DNA of 64,000 bases from Alphaproteobacteria bacterium (GTDB taxonomy: Bacteria; Pseudomonadota; Alphaproteobacteria; Caulobacterales; Caulobacteraceae): the NCBI GenBank assembly GCA_018820205.1, contig JAHJOK010000005.1, forward strand, positions 1 to 64,000. The letters run 5' to 3'. The stretch's first letter is position 1; each line of letters begins with the position of its first letter. Positions 16,737 through 27,177 of the stretch are shown in pieces. The notes beneath the pieces were generated by a model that had not been told where the DNA came from, made no database searches, and was given only the letters and a program-made list of their open reading frames with translations. Both the position numbers and the translations under genes were made by a program.

Positions 16737-18821
16737 TCATGCCAGGCCGAGGCCGGCGATGACGACGTCGATGAGTTTGATGCCGACGAACGGGGCGATC
16801 AGGCCACCGAGGCCGTAGATCAGCAGGTTGCGGGACAGCAGCGCGCCGGCCCCGATGGCGCGGTATTTGACCCCGCGCAGGGCCAGCGGAATCAGCGCGA
16901 CGATCACCAGGGCGTTGAAGATCACCGCCGAAAGGATCGCGCTCTCCGGGCTGTGCAGCCCCATGACGTTGAGCGCGCCGAGCGCCGGCAGGGCGACCAC
17001 GAACATCGCCGGGATGATGGCGAAATATTTGGCCACGTCGTTGGCGATCGAAAAGGTCGTCAGCGCGCCGCGCGTGATCAACAGCTGTTTGCCGACCTCG
17101 ACGATCTCGATGACTTTGGTCGGGTCCGAATCCAGATCGACCATGTTGCCGGCCTCGCGCGCGGCCTGGGCGCCGGTCTGCATCGCCACGCCGACGTCGG
17201 CCTGGGCCAGCGCCGGGGCGTCGTTGGCCCCGTCGCCGCACATGGCGACCAGCCGCCCCTTGGCCTGTTCGGCCTTGATCAAACGCATCTTGTCCTCGGG
17301 CGTGGCCTCGGCGAGGTAGTCGTCGACCCCGGCTTCCGAGGCGATGGCGGCGGCGGTGACCGGGTTGTCGCCGGTGATCATGATGGTGCGCAGCCCCATG
17401 CGGCGCAGGTCGGCGAACCGCTCCTTCATGCCGGGCTTGATCACGTCCTTCAGGTGGATAATCCCGACCGGGACACCGTCCTCGACCACCGCCAGGGGCG
17501 TGCCGCCCGAACGGGCGATACGGTCCACGGCCTGGCGGAACTCCGCCGGGGCCTGGGCCTCGGCAAGGTCCAGCGACTTCAGCACGGCGTCGACCGCGCC
17601 CTTCCTCCAGGATCTCACGCCCCCTGTCGCGTTTGGCGCATCCACGCCCGACTGGCGGGTCGTGGCAGAGAACGGGATGGCCTTGGCGCCTTCGGGCAGA
17701 TCGACCGCCAGGCCGGCGTTGCGGCCCAGTTCGATGATCGAGCGGCCCTCGGGTGTCTCGTCGGCGAGGGACGCCATGACGGCGGCGCGCATCGCGGCCT
17801 CGGGGCGGACTCCGGGAACCGAGATGACCTCAGTGGCCATCCGGTTGCCGAAGGTGATGGTGCCGGTCTTGTCGAGCAGCAGGGTGTCGACGTCGCCAGC
17901 GGCCTCGACCGCCCGACCTGAGGTCGCCAGAACATTGACTTTAAGCAGGCGATCCATCCCGGCGATGCCGACGGCGGACAGCAACCCCCCGATGGTCGTC
18001 GGGATCAGGGTGATGAACAGCGCCCCCAGCACGATCGGGTCCAGGTCGATCCCGGAATAGGCCCCCAGCCCGACCAGAGTGACGACCGCGATCAGGAACA
18101 CGAGCGTCAGGCCCGCCAGCAGCACCGACAGGGCCAGTTCGTTCGGCGTCTTGCGACGATCCGCGCCTTCGACCATCGCGATCATGCGGTCGAGAAAGGT
18201 TGAGCCAGGAGCCGATGTGATCCGGACCTTGATCCAGTCGGACACCACGGTGGTGCCGCCGGTGACAGCCGAACGGTCGCCGCCGCTTTCGCGGATCACA
18301 GGCGCGCTTTCGCCGGTGATGGCGGCCTCGTTGACCGAGGCGATCCCCTCGACGATCTCGCCGTCCGAGGGGATGACGTCGCCCGCCTCGACCAGCACGA
18401 TCGAACCGACGTCCAGTTCGCCGGCGGGCGTCGGCACGGTCATTCCCGTCGCGGGATCGGCGATCAGCTTGGCCTTGGTCGTGACGCGGGTGGCCCGCAG
18501 CGAGTCCGCCGCCGCCTTGCCGCGCCCTTCGGCGACGCTCTCGGCGATGTTGGCGAACAGAACAGTCGCCCACAGCCAGACCGCCAGCTGGATGGCGAAG
18601 CCTGCGGCCTCACCGGCGATGATCGCAGCGACGGCCGACACTGTCGCCAGCAGGGCCACGATCCAGGTTGTGAAGATCACCGGGTTCCGCAGCAGCTTGC
18701 GAGGATCCAGTTTGACGAAGGCGTCGCCGAGCGCCCGACCCAGCATGGGGCCGCTCAGGCCGCCGGCCAGCGGGGCGGCGCGGCCGCCTTCGTCCAGATT
18801 ATCGGGGTTTGCGAAGGTCAT
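16737..18821 (-). CDS. kdpB: KdpB, catalytic P-type ATPase subunit of the Kdp potassium pump
   Basis: A ~694-residue P-type ATPase that hydrolyses ATP to drive potassium uptake through KdpA. The phosphorylated aspartate is D317 in [13 protein letters not shown]; the actuator TGES motif, the nucleotide-binding KGA motif and the hinge [16 protein letters not shown] are all present, with membrane helices near residues 35-90, 215-280 and the C terminus. I chose the ATG at 18821 ([10 protein letters not shown]); a TTG at 18839 overlapping the kdpA stop would add six residues. The order A-B-C is conserved and the gene shows no damage. Confidence 0.96.
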   Translation of the reverse strand: MTFANPDNLDEGGRAAPLAGGLSGPMLGRALGDAFVKLDPRKLLRNPVIFTTWIVALLATVSAVAAIIAGEAAGFAIQLAVWLWATVLFANIAESVAEGRGKAAADSLRATRVTTKAKLIADPATGMTVPTPAGELDVGSIVLVEAGDVIPSDGEIVEGIASVNEAAITGESAPVIRESGGDRSAVTGGTTVVSDWIKVRITSAPGSTFLDRMIAMVEGADRRKTPNELALSVLLAGLTLVFLIAVVTLVGLGAYSGIDLDPIVLGALFITLIPTTIGGLLSAVGIAGMDRLLKVNVLATSGRAVEAAGDVDTLLLDKTGTITFGNRMATEVISVPGVRPEAAMRAAVMASLADETPEGRSIIELGRNAGLAVDLPEGAKAIPFSATTRQSGVDAPNATGGVRSWRKGAVDAVLKSLDLAEAQAPAEFRQAVDRIARSGGTPLAVVEDGVPVGIIHLKDVIKPGMKERFADLRRMGLRTIMITGDNPVTAAAIASEAGVDDYLAEATPEDKMRLIKAEQAKGRLVAMCGDGANDAPALAQADVGVAMQTGAQAAREAGNMVDLDSDPTKVIEIVEVGKQLLITRGALTTFSIANDVAKYFAIIPAMFVVALPALGALNVMGLHSPESAILSAVIFNALVIVALIPLALRGVKYRAIGAGALLSRNLLIYGLGGLIAPFVGIKLIDVVIAGLGLA

Positions 18822-18835
18822 GTCGGGATGTCCGA

Positions 18836-20545
18836 TCAAAGCCCGGCCACCACGCCCAGCACCTGGAAGTGCTCGACGGTCGGGCCAAGGGCGAGGGCGG
18901 GGAAGAACTGCAACCCGCCGAGGATGAGGATCACGCCGGCCAGCAGGCCGATGAACAGCGGCCCGTGGGTCGGCAGGGTCCCGGGGCTAGGCGACAGCTT
19001 GGGCTTGACGACCAGGCTGCCGGCGATGGCCAGCACGGCGATGGCGGGTACGAACCGGCCCGTCAGCATGCCCAGGCCCTGGGTCGTGTTCCACCACGGC
19101 GAGTTCGCTGTCAGACCGGCGAAGGCTGAACCGTTGTTGGCGGCGGCGGAGGTGTAGCCGTAGAGAAGCTCGGACAGACCGTGCGGCCCGTCGTTCAACA
19201 GACCTTCCAGCGCCGTCGGAAGAACCGCCGCCACAGCCGAGAAGCCCAGAATAGCCAGCGGCAGGACCAGCACCGGCACCATGGCGTACTGGATTTCGCG
19301 CGCCTCGATCTTCTTGCCCAGATATTCCGGCGTGCGCCCCACCATCAGCCCGGCGACGAAGACCGCAAGCAGGGCCATGATCACCATGACGGCGATGCCT
19401 GAGCCGATCCCTCCGGGCAGGATCTCGCCCAGTTGCATCAGGAACATCTGCAACCCGCCGCCCAGCGGCATATAGCTGGCGTGCATGGAGTTGACCGAGC
19501 CGTTCGAGGCCCCCGTGGTCATGGCGGCCCAGGCGACCGAGGCCGGCACGCCGAAGCGGACCTCCTTGCCCTCCATATTGGCCGAGGCATCTACACCTGC
19601 CGCGACCAGCGCCGGCGCCGGCTGGGTTTCGATGGCATACATGCCTGCCGCCGACAGGCTGAGCAGGACGAGCGCCGCGACGGCCAGCGCCCGGATGTCC
19701 TTCTTCGCCAGAACGCTTCGCCCAAAAGCGAAGAAGGCCGCCCAGCCGAGCACATTGATCGAGATCGCGGTGATCAGGTTGGTCAGCGGCGTCGGGTTCT
19801 CGAACGGGTGCGCCGAGTTGACGTTGAAGACGCCGCCGCCGTTGATGCCGAGTTGCTTGATCGCCAGCTGGCTGGCGGTCGGAGCCAACGACAGCGTTTG
19901 CGACCCGCCCTCCAGTCCCGTCACTGTCGCGGAGCTGTCCAGCGTCTGGGGCACGCCCAGACCGACCAGAACGACCGCAAGGATTATCGACAGAGGCAGA
20001 AGCACCCACACCGTCGTCCGCGTCATGTCGGCCCAGAAGTTGCCGACCCCTTCCCCGCGATTGGCGACGAAGGCCCGCGCCAGTGCCGCCGCGATGGCGG
20101 CGCCCGTCGCGGCCGACAGGAAGTTCTGCACCGTCAGTCCGGCCATCTGGCTGAAGTGCGACATCGTCGTCTCGCCGCCATAGGACTGCCAGTTGGTGTT
20201 GGTGACGAAGCTGACGGCGACGTTGAACGCCAGATCGGGCGACAGGCCTTCGAAGCCCTGCGGGTTGATCGGCAGAACGTTCTGGAAGCGCAGCAGCGCA
20301 TAGAGGAGGAAGAACCCGGCCGCGTTGAACGCCAGCAGGGCGCCCGCATAGCCGAGCCAGCCCTGGCTGTGCGCCGGGTTCACCCCGGCGGCGCGGTAGA
20401 ACAGGCCCTCGACCGGCTTCATCACCGGATCGAGCCAGGTCCGCTCGCCGTTCCAGACGCGCGACATGTACATGCCGAGCGGCCAGCCGATCACGGCGGC
20501 CAGACCCAGCGTCAGGGCGATCTCCGCCCATCCTTGAATGTTCAT
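18836..20545 (-). CDS. kdpA: KdpA, potassium-binding channel-like subunit
   Basis: A 569-residue inner-membrane protein with about ten transmembrane helices and the four selectivity-filter-like loops of the superfamily of potassium transporters, seen at [53 protein letters not shown] and [13 protein letters not shown]. It binds and translocates potassium. The start is ATG at 20545, chosen over a TTG one codon earlier because AGGGAG sits at ribosome-binding distance. It is followed without gap by kdpB. Confidence 0.97.
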   Translation of the reverse strand: MNIQGWAEIALTLGLAAVIGWPLGMYMSRVWNGERTWLDPVMKPVEGLFYRAAGVNPAHSQGWLGYAGALLAFNAAGFFLLYALLRFQNVLPINPQGFEGLSPDLAFNVAVSFVTNTNWQSYGGETTMSHFSQMAGLTVQNFLSAATGAAIAAALARAFVANRGEGVGNFWADMTRTTVWVLLPLSIILAVVLVGLGVPQTLDSSATVTGLEGGSQTLSLAPTASQLAIKQLGINGGGVFNVNSAHPFENPTPLTNLITAISINVLGWAAFFAFGRSVLAKKDIRALAVAALVLLSLSAAGMYAIETQPAPALVAAGVDASANMEGKEVRFGVPASVAWAAMTTGASNGSVNSMHASYMPLGGGLQMFLMQLGEILPGGIGSGIAVMVIMALLAVFVAGLMVGRTPEYLGKKIEAREIQYAMVPVLVLPLAILGFSAVAAVLPTALEGLLNDGPHGLSELLYGYTSAAANNGSAFAGLTANSPWWNTTQGLGMLTGRFVPAIAVLAIAGSLVVKPKLSPSPGTLPTHGPLFIGLLAGVILILGGLQFFPALALGPTVEHFQVLGVVAGL

Positions 20546-20557
20546 CAAAGCGGCTCC

Positions 20558-20650
20558 CTAGAACCGCTCGGGGCGCAACAGAGCCGCGATCATGTAGACG
20601 GCGACGACGACCGCGCCGACGCCCCAGAGTATGGCGACCAGCATCGTCAT
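20558..20650 (-). CDS. kdpF: KdpF, small stabilising subunit of the Kdp ATPase
   Basis: A 30-residue peptide that is one transmembrane helix followed by LLRPERF, the classic KdpF ending. In other bacteria KdpF sits in the membrane between KdpA and other subunits and stabilises the complex. The ATG at 20650 overlaps the stop of the small ORF upstream (ATGA), and kdpA starts 13 bases downstream. Much longer in-frame extension upstream exists but has no KdpF-like sequence. Confidence 0.9.
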   Translation of the reverse strand: MTMLVAILWGVGAVVVAVYMIAALLRPERF

Positions 20651-20730
20651 ACCTGCTTCAGAAAAGCGGCGAGCGCGGCAAAGGCGACGAACGCCCCGCC
20701 GCCGATCGCCAGAAAGGTCAGATCGGACAT
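20647..20730 (-). CDS. 27-residue membrane microprotein upstream of kdpF
   Basis: ATG at 20730, preceded by a clear GGAGG (in CTGGAGGCATCGGC), opens a 27-codon frame beginning MSDLTFLAIGGGAFVAF and ending AAFLKQV, with the stop overlapping the kdpF start by ATGA. Nearly all of it is one predicted transmembrane helix with a basic C-terminal end, so the topology resembles KdpF itself. Strong ribosome site plus translational coupling argue that it is translated. Small membrane ORFs before kdpF occur in other alphaproteobacterial kdp operons as far as I recall; no function is established here. It could be a second KdpF-like helix, a regulator, or a leader whose translation opens kdpF. Confidence 0.7.
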   Translation of the reverse strand: MSDLTFLAIGGGAFVAFAALAAFLKQV

Positions 20731-20896
20731 GCCGATGCCTCCAGCTTGGTTCAGAGCGGGAGGAGACGCCCCAAACCCGTAAGCTGGCCATTCGGATTGG
20801 CTCGCTCGGCATAAGGTCGGCATAAAGATCCGGCGACAACAGACGGGGTTGCGCTGTTGGCCGACGATCGCGGCCCGGATTCGGACAAGCGCTGTG

Positions 20897-21165
20897 TCAA
20901 AGATCGATCTGCTCGGAGATTTCCAGGGCCTCGTCTACCTCAATACCGAGATATCTGACGGTACTCTCCAGCTTTCCATGGCCCAACAGCAACTGGCAGG
21001 CGCGGAGATTTCCCGTCCTCTTGTAGATCTCCGCCACCTTGGTCCGCCGAAGGCTATGGGTGGCGTACGCACTCGGATTGAGGTCGATCATACTGACCCA
21101 GCGATCGACCAAGCGTGCGTACTGACGCGTCCCAATATGTCTGCCAGCATTGCTCCGACTCAGAC
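20897..21165 (-). pseudogene. Tyrosine recombinase, C-terminal fragment
   Basis: The last ~89 residues of a phage-type integrase are readable: GRHIGTRQYARLVDRW, then HSLRRTKVAEIYKRTGNL with the catalytic H and R, LLGHGKLESTVRYLG with the second H and the nucleophile Y, and the family end EISEQIDL. The N-terminal ~100 or more residues, including the first catalytic arginine, are missing; instead the frame runs straight into autotransporter-like sequence near 21165. It cannot be an active recombinase. It faces away from the kdp operon promoter, whose region is 20731-20896. Confidence 0.85.
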
Positions 21166-21480
21166 CGTCCGAGGCGAAGCCGAGGTTGAGACCCAGCCTG
21201 TTGCTGTTGTCGTTGCGGTCCTGGCGCAGCTGTTCCAGGCGAGGGTTGAAATTGTCGCTCTAGTCGCTGGCGAAGCGACGCGCTCTCGACCACTGACGAG
21301 ATAACGCCCCGCACATCGGGATCCATCATTGGGTCCGGGCGGGGTTCCACCGTGATAGTCAGAGCGCCCCCCGAGGTGGCGAAGGCGTTGGACAGGGTGA
21401 AGCCGACCACGACCTCGCCGGGAAAGGCGCCACGCGGCGTGAAGACCACATCCCAGGTCGGAGCGAGCACTCGTCTGGCA
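21166..21480 (-). pseudogene. Decayed fragment of an autotransporter related to the 2643-residue protein
   Basis: The minus strand encodes TWDVVFTPRGAFPGEVVVGF, then GGALTITVEPRPDPMMDPDV, matching WDLTVTPQGAFSGQSVV and GTLTVTVEARPDPASDPDV of the giant autotransporter. After VVES the match jumps frame by one base, meets an in-frame TAG (SD*SDNFN), and continues as RLEQLRQDRNDNSNRLGLNLG, matching the stretch before the barrel. The barrel itself is absent: the sequence is joined to the integrase tail. It is a remnant, not a gene. Confidence 0.8.
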
Positions 21481-21545
21481 GCGCCCAACTTCACGGCTTG
21501 CGCATGCCACCGGCGTCCCATCCCTGATTAAGATCGCTTCCCGAT

Positions 21546-24500
21546 CTAAGCCCAAGCTAGATCGACATGATCCGTGTGCATTCCAGTGAGGCTTTCGTCG
21601 ATCATGATTACAAGCAGATCGTCGGCCGTGAAGTGGGACACGGCCACTGGAATTGGTCCGAGGGGTAGGTCGTCGGCGGCGACGACCCAAGGCGCGAAGC
21701 CCCCGTCCGGATGGGCCGGCAGAACGAAGGCGTCGTCCTTCGTCAGGCTCAGGCCGAGGTGTGCCGGATCGTACACTAACCCGTGGATATCGAAGCCGTC
21801 GAACTCGCCTGGCAGCACCTGAGCCTCGAAGATGTCCTTGACATGATTATCCTCCAGTGGGCTCCCGACGTAACCGAAATTTCGGATGCCCCCCAGCCAG
21901 GAGGCCGCCGTCAGGGCCGCGTGCTCAGGGCTCTCGGAGAACCTCAGCAGGACGTCGGCGCGGGTCATGCCGTTGTTGAGGAAGTCGGTCCAGCCGGCGA
22001 TGCCCGCCGGGTCTCCCTCGCGGTTCAGGCAGAACCGGTAGAGTTGTTCGACGAACTCCTGGTTCGACAGGGCGCCGTAGCGGGTCTGGAACTCGGCCGA
22101 CCCGGCGAAGGCGGCGGCGATGTCCGTCAGCGCCATGCCGCCTTTCAAGAAACCGATCCAACCGGTCAGGCCTGCGACGTCGGGCAACCGGTCGAAGGTG
22201 GCGTCATATAGGCGAGCGATGACCTGAGCCTGGGCGTCCGGGACCCACAGGCCGGCGTTCAGGGTGGCTGCGGTGCGCCCCACGTTCTCGGCGCTCTCGG
22301 AGAAGCCGACCACCACATTGCCGCGCGTGGCGCCGCCGTTCAGATAGTTGACCCAGGCGGTGATCCCGGCCTGATCGCCCGCCCGGCCCAGGGCGAAGAC
22401 GTACATCTGTTCGACGAACTGCTGGTTGTTCAGTGCGCCGAAGCGGGTCTGGAATTCGGCCGAGGCCACGAACAGATTGGCCAGTCCCAATAGCCCATAG
22501 GTCGAATAGGCCGCGACATTCGCCTCCAGCCCGGCCTGGTCCGGCGTGCGATTCAGGGTGGCGCTGTACAGCCGCATGACTTGGGCCGACTGGCTCGTCG
22601 CGTCGAACGTCAGGGTCCCGTCCACAAAGACCGCATTCTCGATCGAGATCAGGGTGTCGATGCCTTCGCCATTACCCGACACGGTGGTCGCGTTGGCGAC
22701 GTACTGCCGACGGACCCCGGAATACAGCGCCGCATCGAAGCCAGCGCCGCCGTCTAGGCGGTCGTTACCGGCCCTCCCGTTCAGTTGATCGTTTCCTTCA
22801 CCCCCATAGAGGTTGTTACCCTCGGAAGACCCTGCCAGCACGTCATTCCCCGCTCCCCCGACCGCGTTCTCAATTGCGATCAGCTTGTCGGCGCCGATGG
22901 TGAAGCCTGTCGCGACGCCCTGGGCAAGATCCACATGGATCCCCCGGCTATCGAAGGCATAAACAATCGTGTCCGAACCGCTGCCGCCGTCGAATGTCTG
23001 GTTTACCCCCGCGCCTGGCTCCCGCCCGGATCTGACCGCTTCGACCCCATCACCGATGAAGCTGTCGATGCCGCCGCCAGCCTCATAGAAGTGCTGAGAC
23101 GTGGTCGAAACAATGACGTCGTTGCCTGCGCTCGCAGCGACCGACGCGCGCTGCGCTCCGCCGGAGGCGCCAAAGCCTACCGAACGCAGTGCGTCTGCGA
23201 ACACGTCAATCTGGACGGCCGTCTCCGTTTCGATGAGGCGAAGCTGGTAATCGAGCGCTGCGGTAAGAACCAGATGGCCGGCCGTCGCGGCTTCCAAGCC
23301 CGTGCCGTTCGAATACATCGCGGCGAAAGCCTCCGCGCCCCGACCATGATCACGCAACGCGGCAGGCTGAACCGACTGCCAGATCGCCTGGGCGCCTGTT
23401 TGCCTGAAGTCTTCTCGGACGCCGAACAGATCGATGACGCCAGCCGCTTCTGCGGACTCCGCATCCCCCGGCAGACGTCCGCTGCCACCCCCGTCAAGTC
23501 GATCAGCCACGATTGCGACAACCCGGTCGAGAATTCCGGTCACCATTGCGACGGCCAAGAAGGCAGCGAGCACCAACGGCCATCCGTGTTGGGGCCCCTC
23601 AGCCGGAGACGCGGCGGAACCGGCGTCCGGCGCCGACGGCGTCGGGGTGAACAGGGCGTCGATCGTGTTGTGGAAGGCCTGGGTTCGGGCCGCGAGCGAC
23701 TGGGTCGCCAGATCGGCGTCGAACGAGACCCGCGAGATGTTCCCCGTGGGAACCGCTTGCGTCAGACTGAACATGGCCCCGTTCGCGCCCTGCGCCGATC
23801 CGGCGACACCGACGATCCGGCCGCCGGCGGGCAGCGAGGTCAGGGAGAAACTGGTGTAGCTCGAGTAATCGGAGGCGTAGCTGCGCACCTCGCGTGACGC
23901 GCCGGAACCAAAGACTACGGTCTGACCGGCGTCCTGGTTCACGAACAGGACGCCGACGTCCTCGACCGCGAGATCCAGCACCGTGTCGCCGCCCAAGGTG
24001 ACGAAGGTGTCTCGTCCCGCTCCGCCCGACATGGTGTCGGCGAGGTCATCGTTGGTCGTCAGCGTATCCGCGATCAGAACATCGTCCCCGGCGACCCCGC
24101 TGAGCCGGTCCCGTCCCGCGCCGCCGATCAGGACGTCGTTGCCATTCCAGCCATAGAGCCAGTTCGCGCCGCCATCGCCTGTCAGATGGTCATCGAAATG
24201 CGAGCCGTCGATATCCTCGAACCCCGACAGGGTGTCGATGCCGGCGCCGCCAGTGTTCTGGGCTCCGGTCTGGGACATGTCCACGCGGACGCCGGCGGTC
24301 GCGTTGATGTAGGTGACGGTGTCGAGCCCGCCTGTCCCGCCAATCAGGACGTCATTGCCGTCCGCGTCGTAGATGTAGTCGTCGCCTTCCCCCCCGTCGA
24401 CGACGTCGTCTCCGCTCCCGCCTTCGAGCCGATCCGCGCCGGTTCCACCAGTAAGACGGTCGTTCCCGCCCTGGCCGTAGAGCTGGTCGTTGCCGGCGGA

Positions 24501-25700
24501 TCCGAGAATGTTGTCGGCGAGCAGTCCGCCCCAGACGACGTCATCTCCATCGCCGGCGTCGAACGTCGCGCCATTGAAGCCGTGCACGGCATACCCCGCC
24601 GAAGTTGTCGGCAGACGGACGACATCATTGCCGCCCTGGGCATTGAACTGCCCCCCAGGGGAATATTGTGTGATCTGGACGTTGTCGAAGCTTACGGTGT
24701 CCCCGTTGCTTGTGAACAACGACGAAACGAGATTGATCCACGTGTTCTGAAAGAGGATTTTTTCAATACCTCTCAGGGTATCTACGGTGTTGGAGGGGAT
24801 ATGCCTGAGCGTGTGTCCATCGTCCGTGCGTGTCAGCACATAATCTGACATCGGATTGTTGTTGCAGACTAGGGTGTCGGTCCCGGCGCCGCCATCGATC
24901 AAGTCGTCCGCGTAGGCTGTCAGGGGGAGTATCACTCCGATACCTGTGGACGTCTCCCCGTATAGAAAGTCATCTCCGTCTCCCCCGAACAACTGGTCGC
25001 TTCCGGCATCGCCTGTGAGCGTATCCGCGCCGTCATACCCATAGATGACGTCCTGGCCCGTACCGCCCTCCAGCGTGTTTGAAACTTCCGAACCATAGAT
25101 CTGGTCGTCTCCGGCATCGCCTCGTGCGAAGCGGGTCCCAGATCCCGCTCGGATGACGTCGTCGCCCGCCCCGGCGAAGATGCTCAGGGACATGGTCGCG
25201 CCGGCGGTGATGACGTCCGCTCCGGCTCCGCCCCAGACGTTCATCCTCTCGAAGCCGGAAATATCCAGCCCCCCGATCGAGAAACTGCCGCCGCTCGGCA
25301 TTCCGTCGAGAACCAGATTCAGAGGTGCGTCCGAGAAATTGATTGAGAGTTCGTCCTCCCCGGCACCCCCCTCGAAAACGCCCGATGAAATGAGATTCAG
25401 GACGACGTGGTCGTTGCCGGAACCTGCATCGACCCTAACCCCGTTCGCGGCCACCCAGCTGAAGTCGTCTCCCGCCTCGCCGAAGAACGTGTCGCGTCCG
25501 TGGTCGCCGTCGAGCGAGAGGTGACTGAACGAGTCGTTGCCGTCACCGCCGTAGATCGTGTCGTCCCCACGACCGGGATTTATGAAGTCCGCTCCTCCTC
25601 CCCCGTAGATGACGTCATTCCCGTCACCGCCGTTGATCTGATCATCGCCGGCAGTGCCGTTGATGATATCGGCGTTGGGACTTCCATTGATTTCGGGCAT
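21546..25700 (-). CDS. RTX-repeat protein with two DUF4214 domains, probably secreted
   Basis: A ~1384-residue acidic protein. From residue ~8 to ~600 it carries several blocks of the calcium-binding nonapeptide GGxGxDxxx (for example GGDGNDVIYGGGGADFI, GSGDDVVDGGEGDD). Around residues 703-727 there is an unexpected hydrophobic segment (WPLVLAAFLAVAMVTGILDR). A second RTX block follows near residues 850-1000. Two DUF4214 domains cover residues ~1040-1270 (VMRLYSATLNRTPDQAG; VIARLYDATFDRLPDVAG), then a ~100-residue tail. I chose ATG 25700 (MPEINGSP) over 25853 because typical RTX starts look like this and GAGAG lies upstream. RTX proteins are usually exported by type I secretion; no such exporter is in the window. 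Adhesin or matrix role is inferred. Confidence 0.85.
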   Translation of the reverse strand: MPEINGSPNADIINGTAGDDQINGGDGNDVIYGGGGADFINPGRGDDTIYGGDGNDSFSHLSLDGDHGRDTFFGEAGDDFSWVAANGVRVDAGSGNDHVVLNLISSGVFEGGAGEDELSINFSDAPLNLVLDGMPSGGSFSIGGLDISGFERMNVWGGAGADVITAGATMSLSIFAGAGDDVIRAGSGTRFARGDAGDDQIYGSEVSNTLEGGTGQDVIYGYDGADTLTGDAGSDQLFGGDGDDFLYGETSTGIGVILPLTAYADDLIDGGAGTDTLVCNNNPMSDYVLTRTDDGHTLRHIPSNTVDTLRGIEKILFQNTWINLVSSLFTSNGDTVSFDNVQITQYSPGGQFNAQGGNDVVRLPTTSAGYAVHGFNGATFDAGDGDDVVWGGLLADNILGSAGNDQLYGQGGNDRLTGGTGADRLEGGSGDDVVDGGEGDDYIYDADGNDVLIGGTGGLDTVTYINATAGVRVDMSQTGAQNTGGAGIDTLSGFEDIDGSHFDDHLTGDGGANWLYGWNGNDVLIGGAGRDRLSGVAGDDVLIADTLTTNDDLADTMSGGAGRDTFVTLGGDTVLDLAVEDVGVLFVNQDAGQTVVFGSGASREVRSYASDYSSYTSFSLTSLPAGGRIVGVAGSAQGANGAMFSLTQAVPTGNISRVSFDADLATQSLAARTQAFHNTIDALFTPTPSAPDAGSAASPAEGPQHGWPLVLAAFLAVAMVTGILDRVVAIVADRLDGGGSGRLPGDAESAEAAGVIDLFGVREDFRQTGAQAIWQSVQPAALRDHGRGAEAFAAMYSNGTGLEAATAGHLVLTAALDYQLRLIETETAVQIDVFADALRSVGFGASGGAQRASVAASAGNDVIVSTTSQHFYEAGGGIDSFIGDGVEAVRSGREPGAGVNQTFDGGSGSDTIVYAFDSRGIHVDLAQGVATGFTIGADKLIAIENAVGGAGNDVLAGSSEGNNLYGGEGNDQLNGRAGNDRLDGGAGFDAALYSGVRRQYVANATTVSGNGEGIDTLISIENAVFVDGTLTFDATSQSAQVMRLYSATLNRTPDQAGLEANVAAYSTYGLLGLANLFVASAEFQTRFGALNNQQFVEQMYVFALGRAGDQAGITAWVNYLNGGATRGNVVVGFSESAENVGRTAATLNAGLWVPDAQAQVIARLYDATFDRLPDVAGLTGWIGFLKGGMALTDIAAAFAGSAEFQTRYGALSNQEFVEQLYRFCLNREGDPAGIAGWTDFLNNGMTRADVLLRFSESPEHAALTAASWLGGIRNFGYVGSPLEDNHVKDIFEAQVLPGEFDGFDIHGLVYDPAHLGLSLTKDDAFVLPAHPDGGFAPWVVAADDLPLGPIPVAVSHFTADDLLVIMIDESLTGMHTDHVDLAWA

Positions 25701-25874
25701 TTCAACTCTCGAACGCTGACCACTTAGGCCGCAGCACACGGGGTGCCCATTGAAGCCGCAGTTTGGCCGCGTCGCATCCCTCGAACAGGGGAGAAGCGTC
25801 TGCGGGTCGGCGGGGAAGTTCGCTTGGCTGACCTCAGACTGGATGTCGGACACCGCCGGCCAAGGCCGGTGCGG

Positions 25875-26954
25875 TCATCTCGCCGGCGTCAGAGGCAGGA
25901 GGCTCGCGATCAGCGTCGCCAGTTCGGACTGGCGCCGGATGCCGGTGCGGGCGCGGATGGACTTGAGTTGGGACTGGATCGTGCTGAGGGCCACCCCGCG
26001 TGCGTTGGCGGCCTCCTGCGGGCTGAGCCCTTCGAACAGTCTGCGTGCCAGGTCGGCCTCCGCTGCCGTGAGGCCGTAGAGCGCCCGAAGGCTGGCTCTG
26101 AAATCGACGAGGGGTCGGGCGGGATCGTCGATCAGAATGAGCGCGCCGATCAACTCGCCTGAGGTTCGGTGAGGGCTGACTACCAGCCGGCACCCCGAGC
26201 CGTCCGCCCGTCGCGCCCACAGCGCTCCGCCGGCCGCGCCCCTGCCGGCACTATGGATGGCCGCCTCGAGGCTGGTCTGGCTGGAGGACTCCCTCGCCAC
26301 GAGGCGCCCTTCGCGCATTCTCAGGGCGTCGCCGGCGGCCAGGAGGGTTTCGGCCAGCTGGTTCGCGAACGTCACCCGACCCGTGTGGTCGGTCAGGATG
26401 ATCCCGTGGCTATGGGCGTCGAGCGCCGACGCCAGGTCTCCTGCGTGTTTCGCCGCGCCGCCCAGCCTGCTCCGGATATCGATCATCCGCTTCAGATGCG
26501 GGATCGCGTCGCCCAGGCGTGCGATCTCGCCGTCGTCGTAAGCCTTGGCTGTGAGCGCCCGATGCAGGCCCAGTCCGATGAAACCTCTGTCTGTCTTGAT
26601 GAGAGCGCCAAGGCTCACTCCGGTATCGTCGCCGAAGCTGCGGAAGAATTCATTGTAGAATGCCGTCCGCGAGAAATCGGCCCGGCTGAGCAGCGTATCC
26701 GACGTCAGCGCTCGTCCCATCAGGGCCCGGTCCAGCACCATGTCGTTCCAGACATCGTACTCGCCGATGTTGTTCGCAACGTAATAGTCGCCCATTGCCG
26801 GCGTGAAGTACGAGGTCGCGACGTGGACCGGCGCGCCGCCCTCGACGATCTGCAATGTCGCGGAGCGTGCTCCGACAGTCGCCGCCAGTCTTGCCGGCAA
26901 CCGGGCGTAGGCTTCCTCGTCCGTGGCCGCTTCGTAGATCGCATCGATCATCAT
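25875..26954 (-). CDS. LuxR-family transcriptional regulator
   Basis: A 359-residue regulator. The C-terminal ~60 residues are a LuxR/GerE helix-turn-helix (LTAAEADLARRLFEGLSPQE, then ALSTIQSQLKSIRARTGI). The N-terminal ~160 residues look like a GAF-type sensor and residues ~170-280 like a PAS-type domain (HSHGIILTDHTGRVTFANQL). No membrane segment is visible, so it senses something in the cytoplasm; the ligand is unknown. ATG start at 26954. It lies between the RTX gene, 174 bp downstream on the same strand, and the dehydrogenases, so it may control the RTX gene. The 223-bp upstream region includes TTGTAACGAAACAA at 26987-27000. Confidence 0.85.
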   Translation of the reverse strand: MMIDAIYEAATDEEAYARLPARLAATVGARSATLQIVEGGAPVHVATSYFTPAMGDYYVANNIGEYDVWNDMVLDRALMGRALTSDTLLSRADFSRTAFYNEFFRSFGDDTGVSLGALIKTDRGFIGLGLHRALTAKAYDDGEIARLGDAIPHLKRMIDIRSRLGGAAKHAGDLASALDAHSHGIILTDHTGRVTFANQLAETLLAAGDALRMREGRLVARESSSQTSLEAAIHSAGRGAAGGALWARRADGSGCRLVVSPHRTSGELIGALILIDDPARPLVDFRASLRALYGLTAAEADLARRLFEGLSPQEAANARGVALSTIQSQLKSIRARTGIRRQSELATLIASLLPLTPAR

Positions 26955-27177
26955 GCGCGACCTGAGGCGACGCCTCGGCTCAGCTTCTTGTAACGAAACA
27001 AATACATACGACCATAGGCGCCGACAATCTTCGTTCGGTCAATCCCGGTTCGTTTGTCCGTCCATGGCGCGCGGGCTATCGGCCAACTCAGTCATTGCCC
27101 CTCCCCGGCTACGGTCCGTTTACGCCTACGCGCCACTCCACGAAACGCAATCGCGAGTGAACTGGTTGACACCCCCC

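Noticed and set aside
24300..25700. Regular short repeats that could be mistaken for a CRISPR or satellite array
   Set aside because: They encode the RTX nonapeptide in frame, vary between copies and have no constant spacer length.
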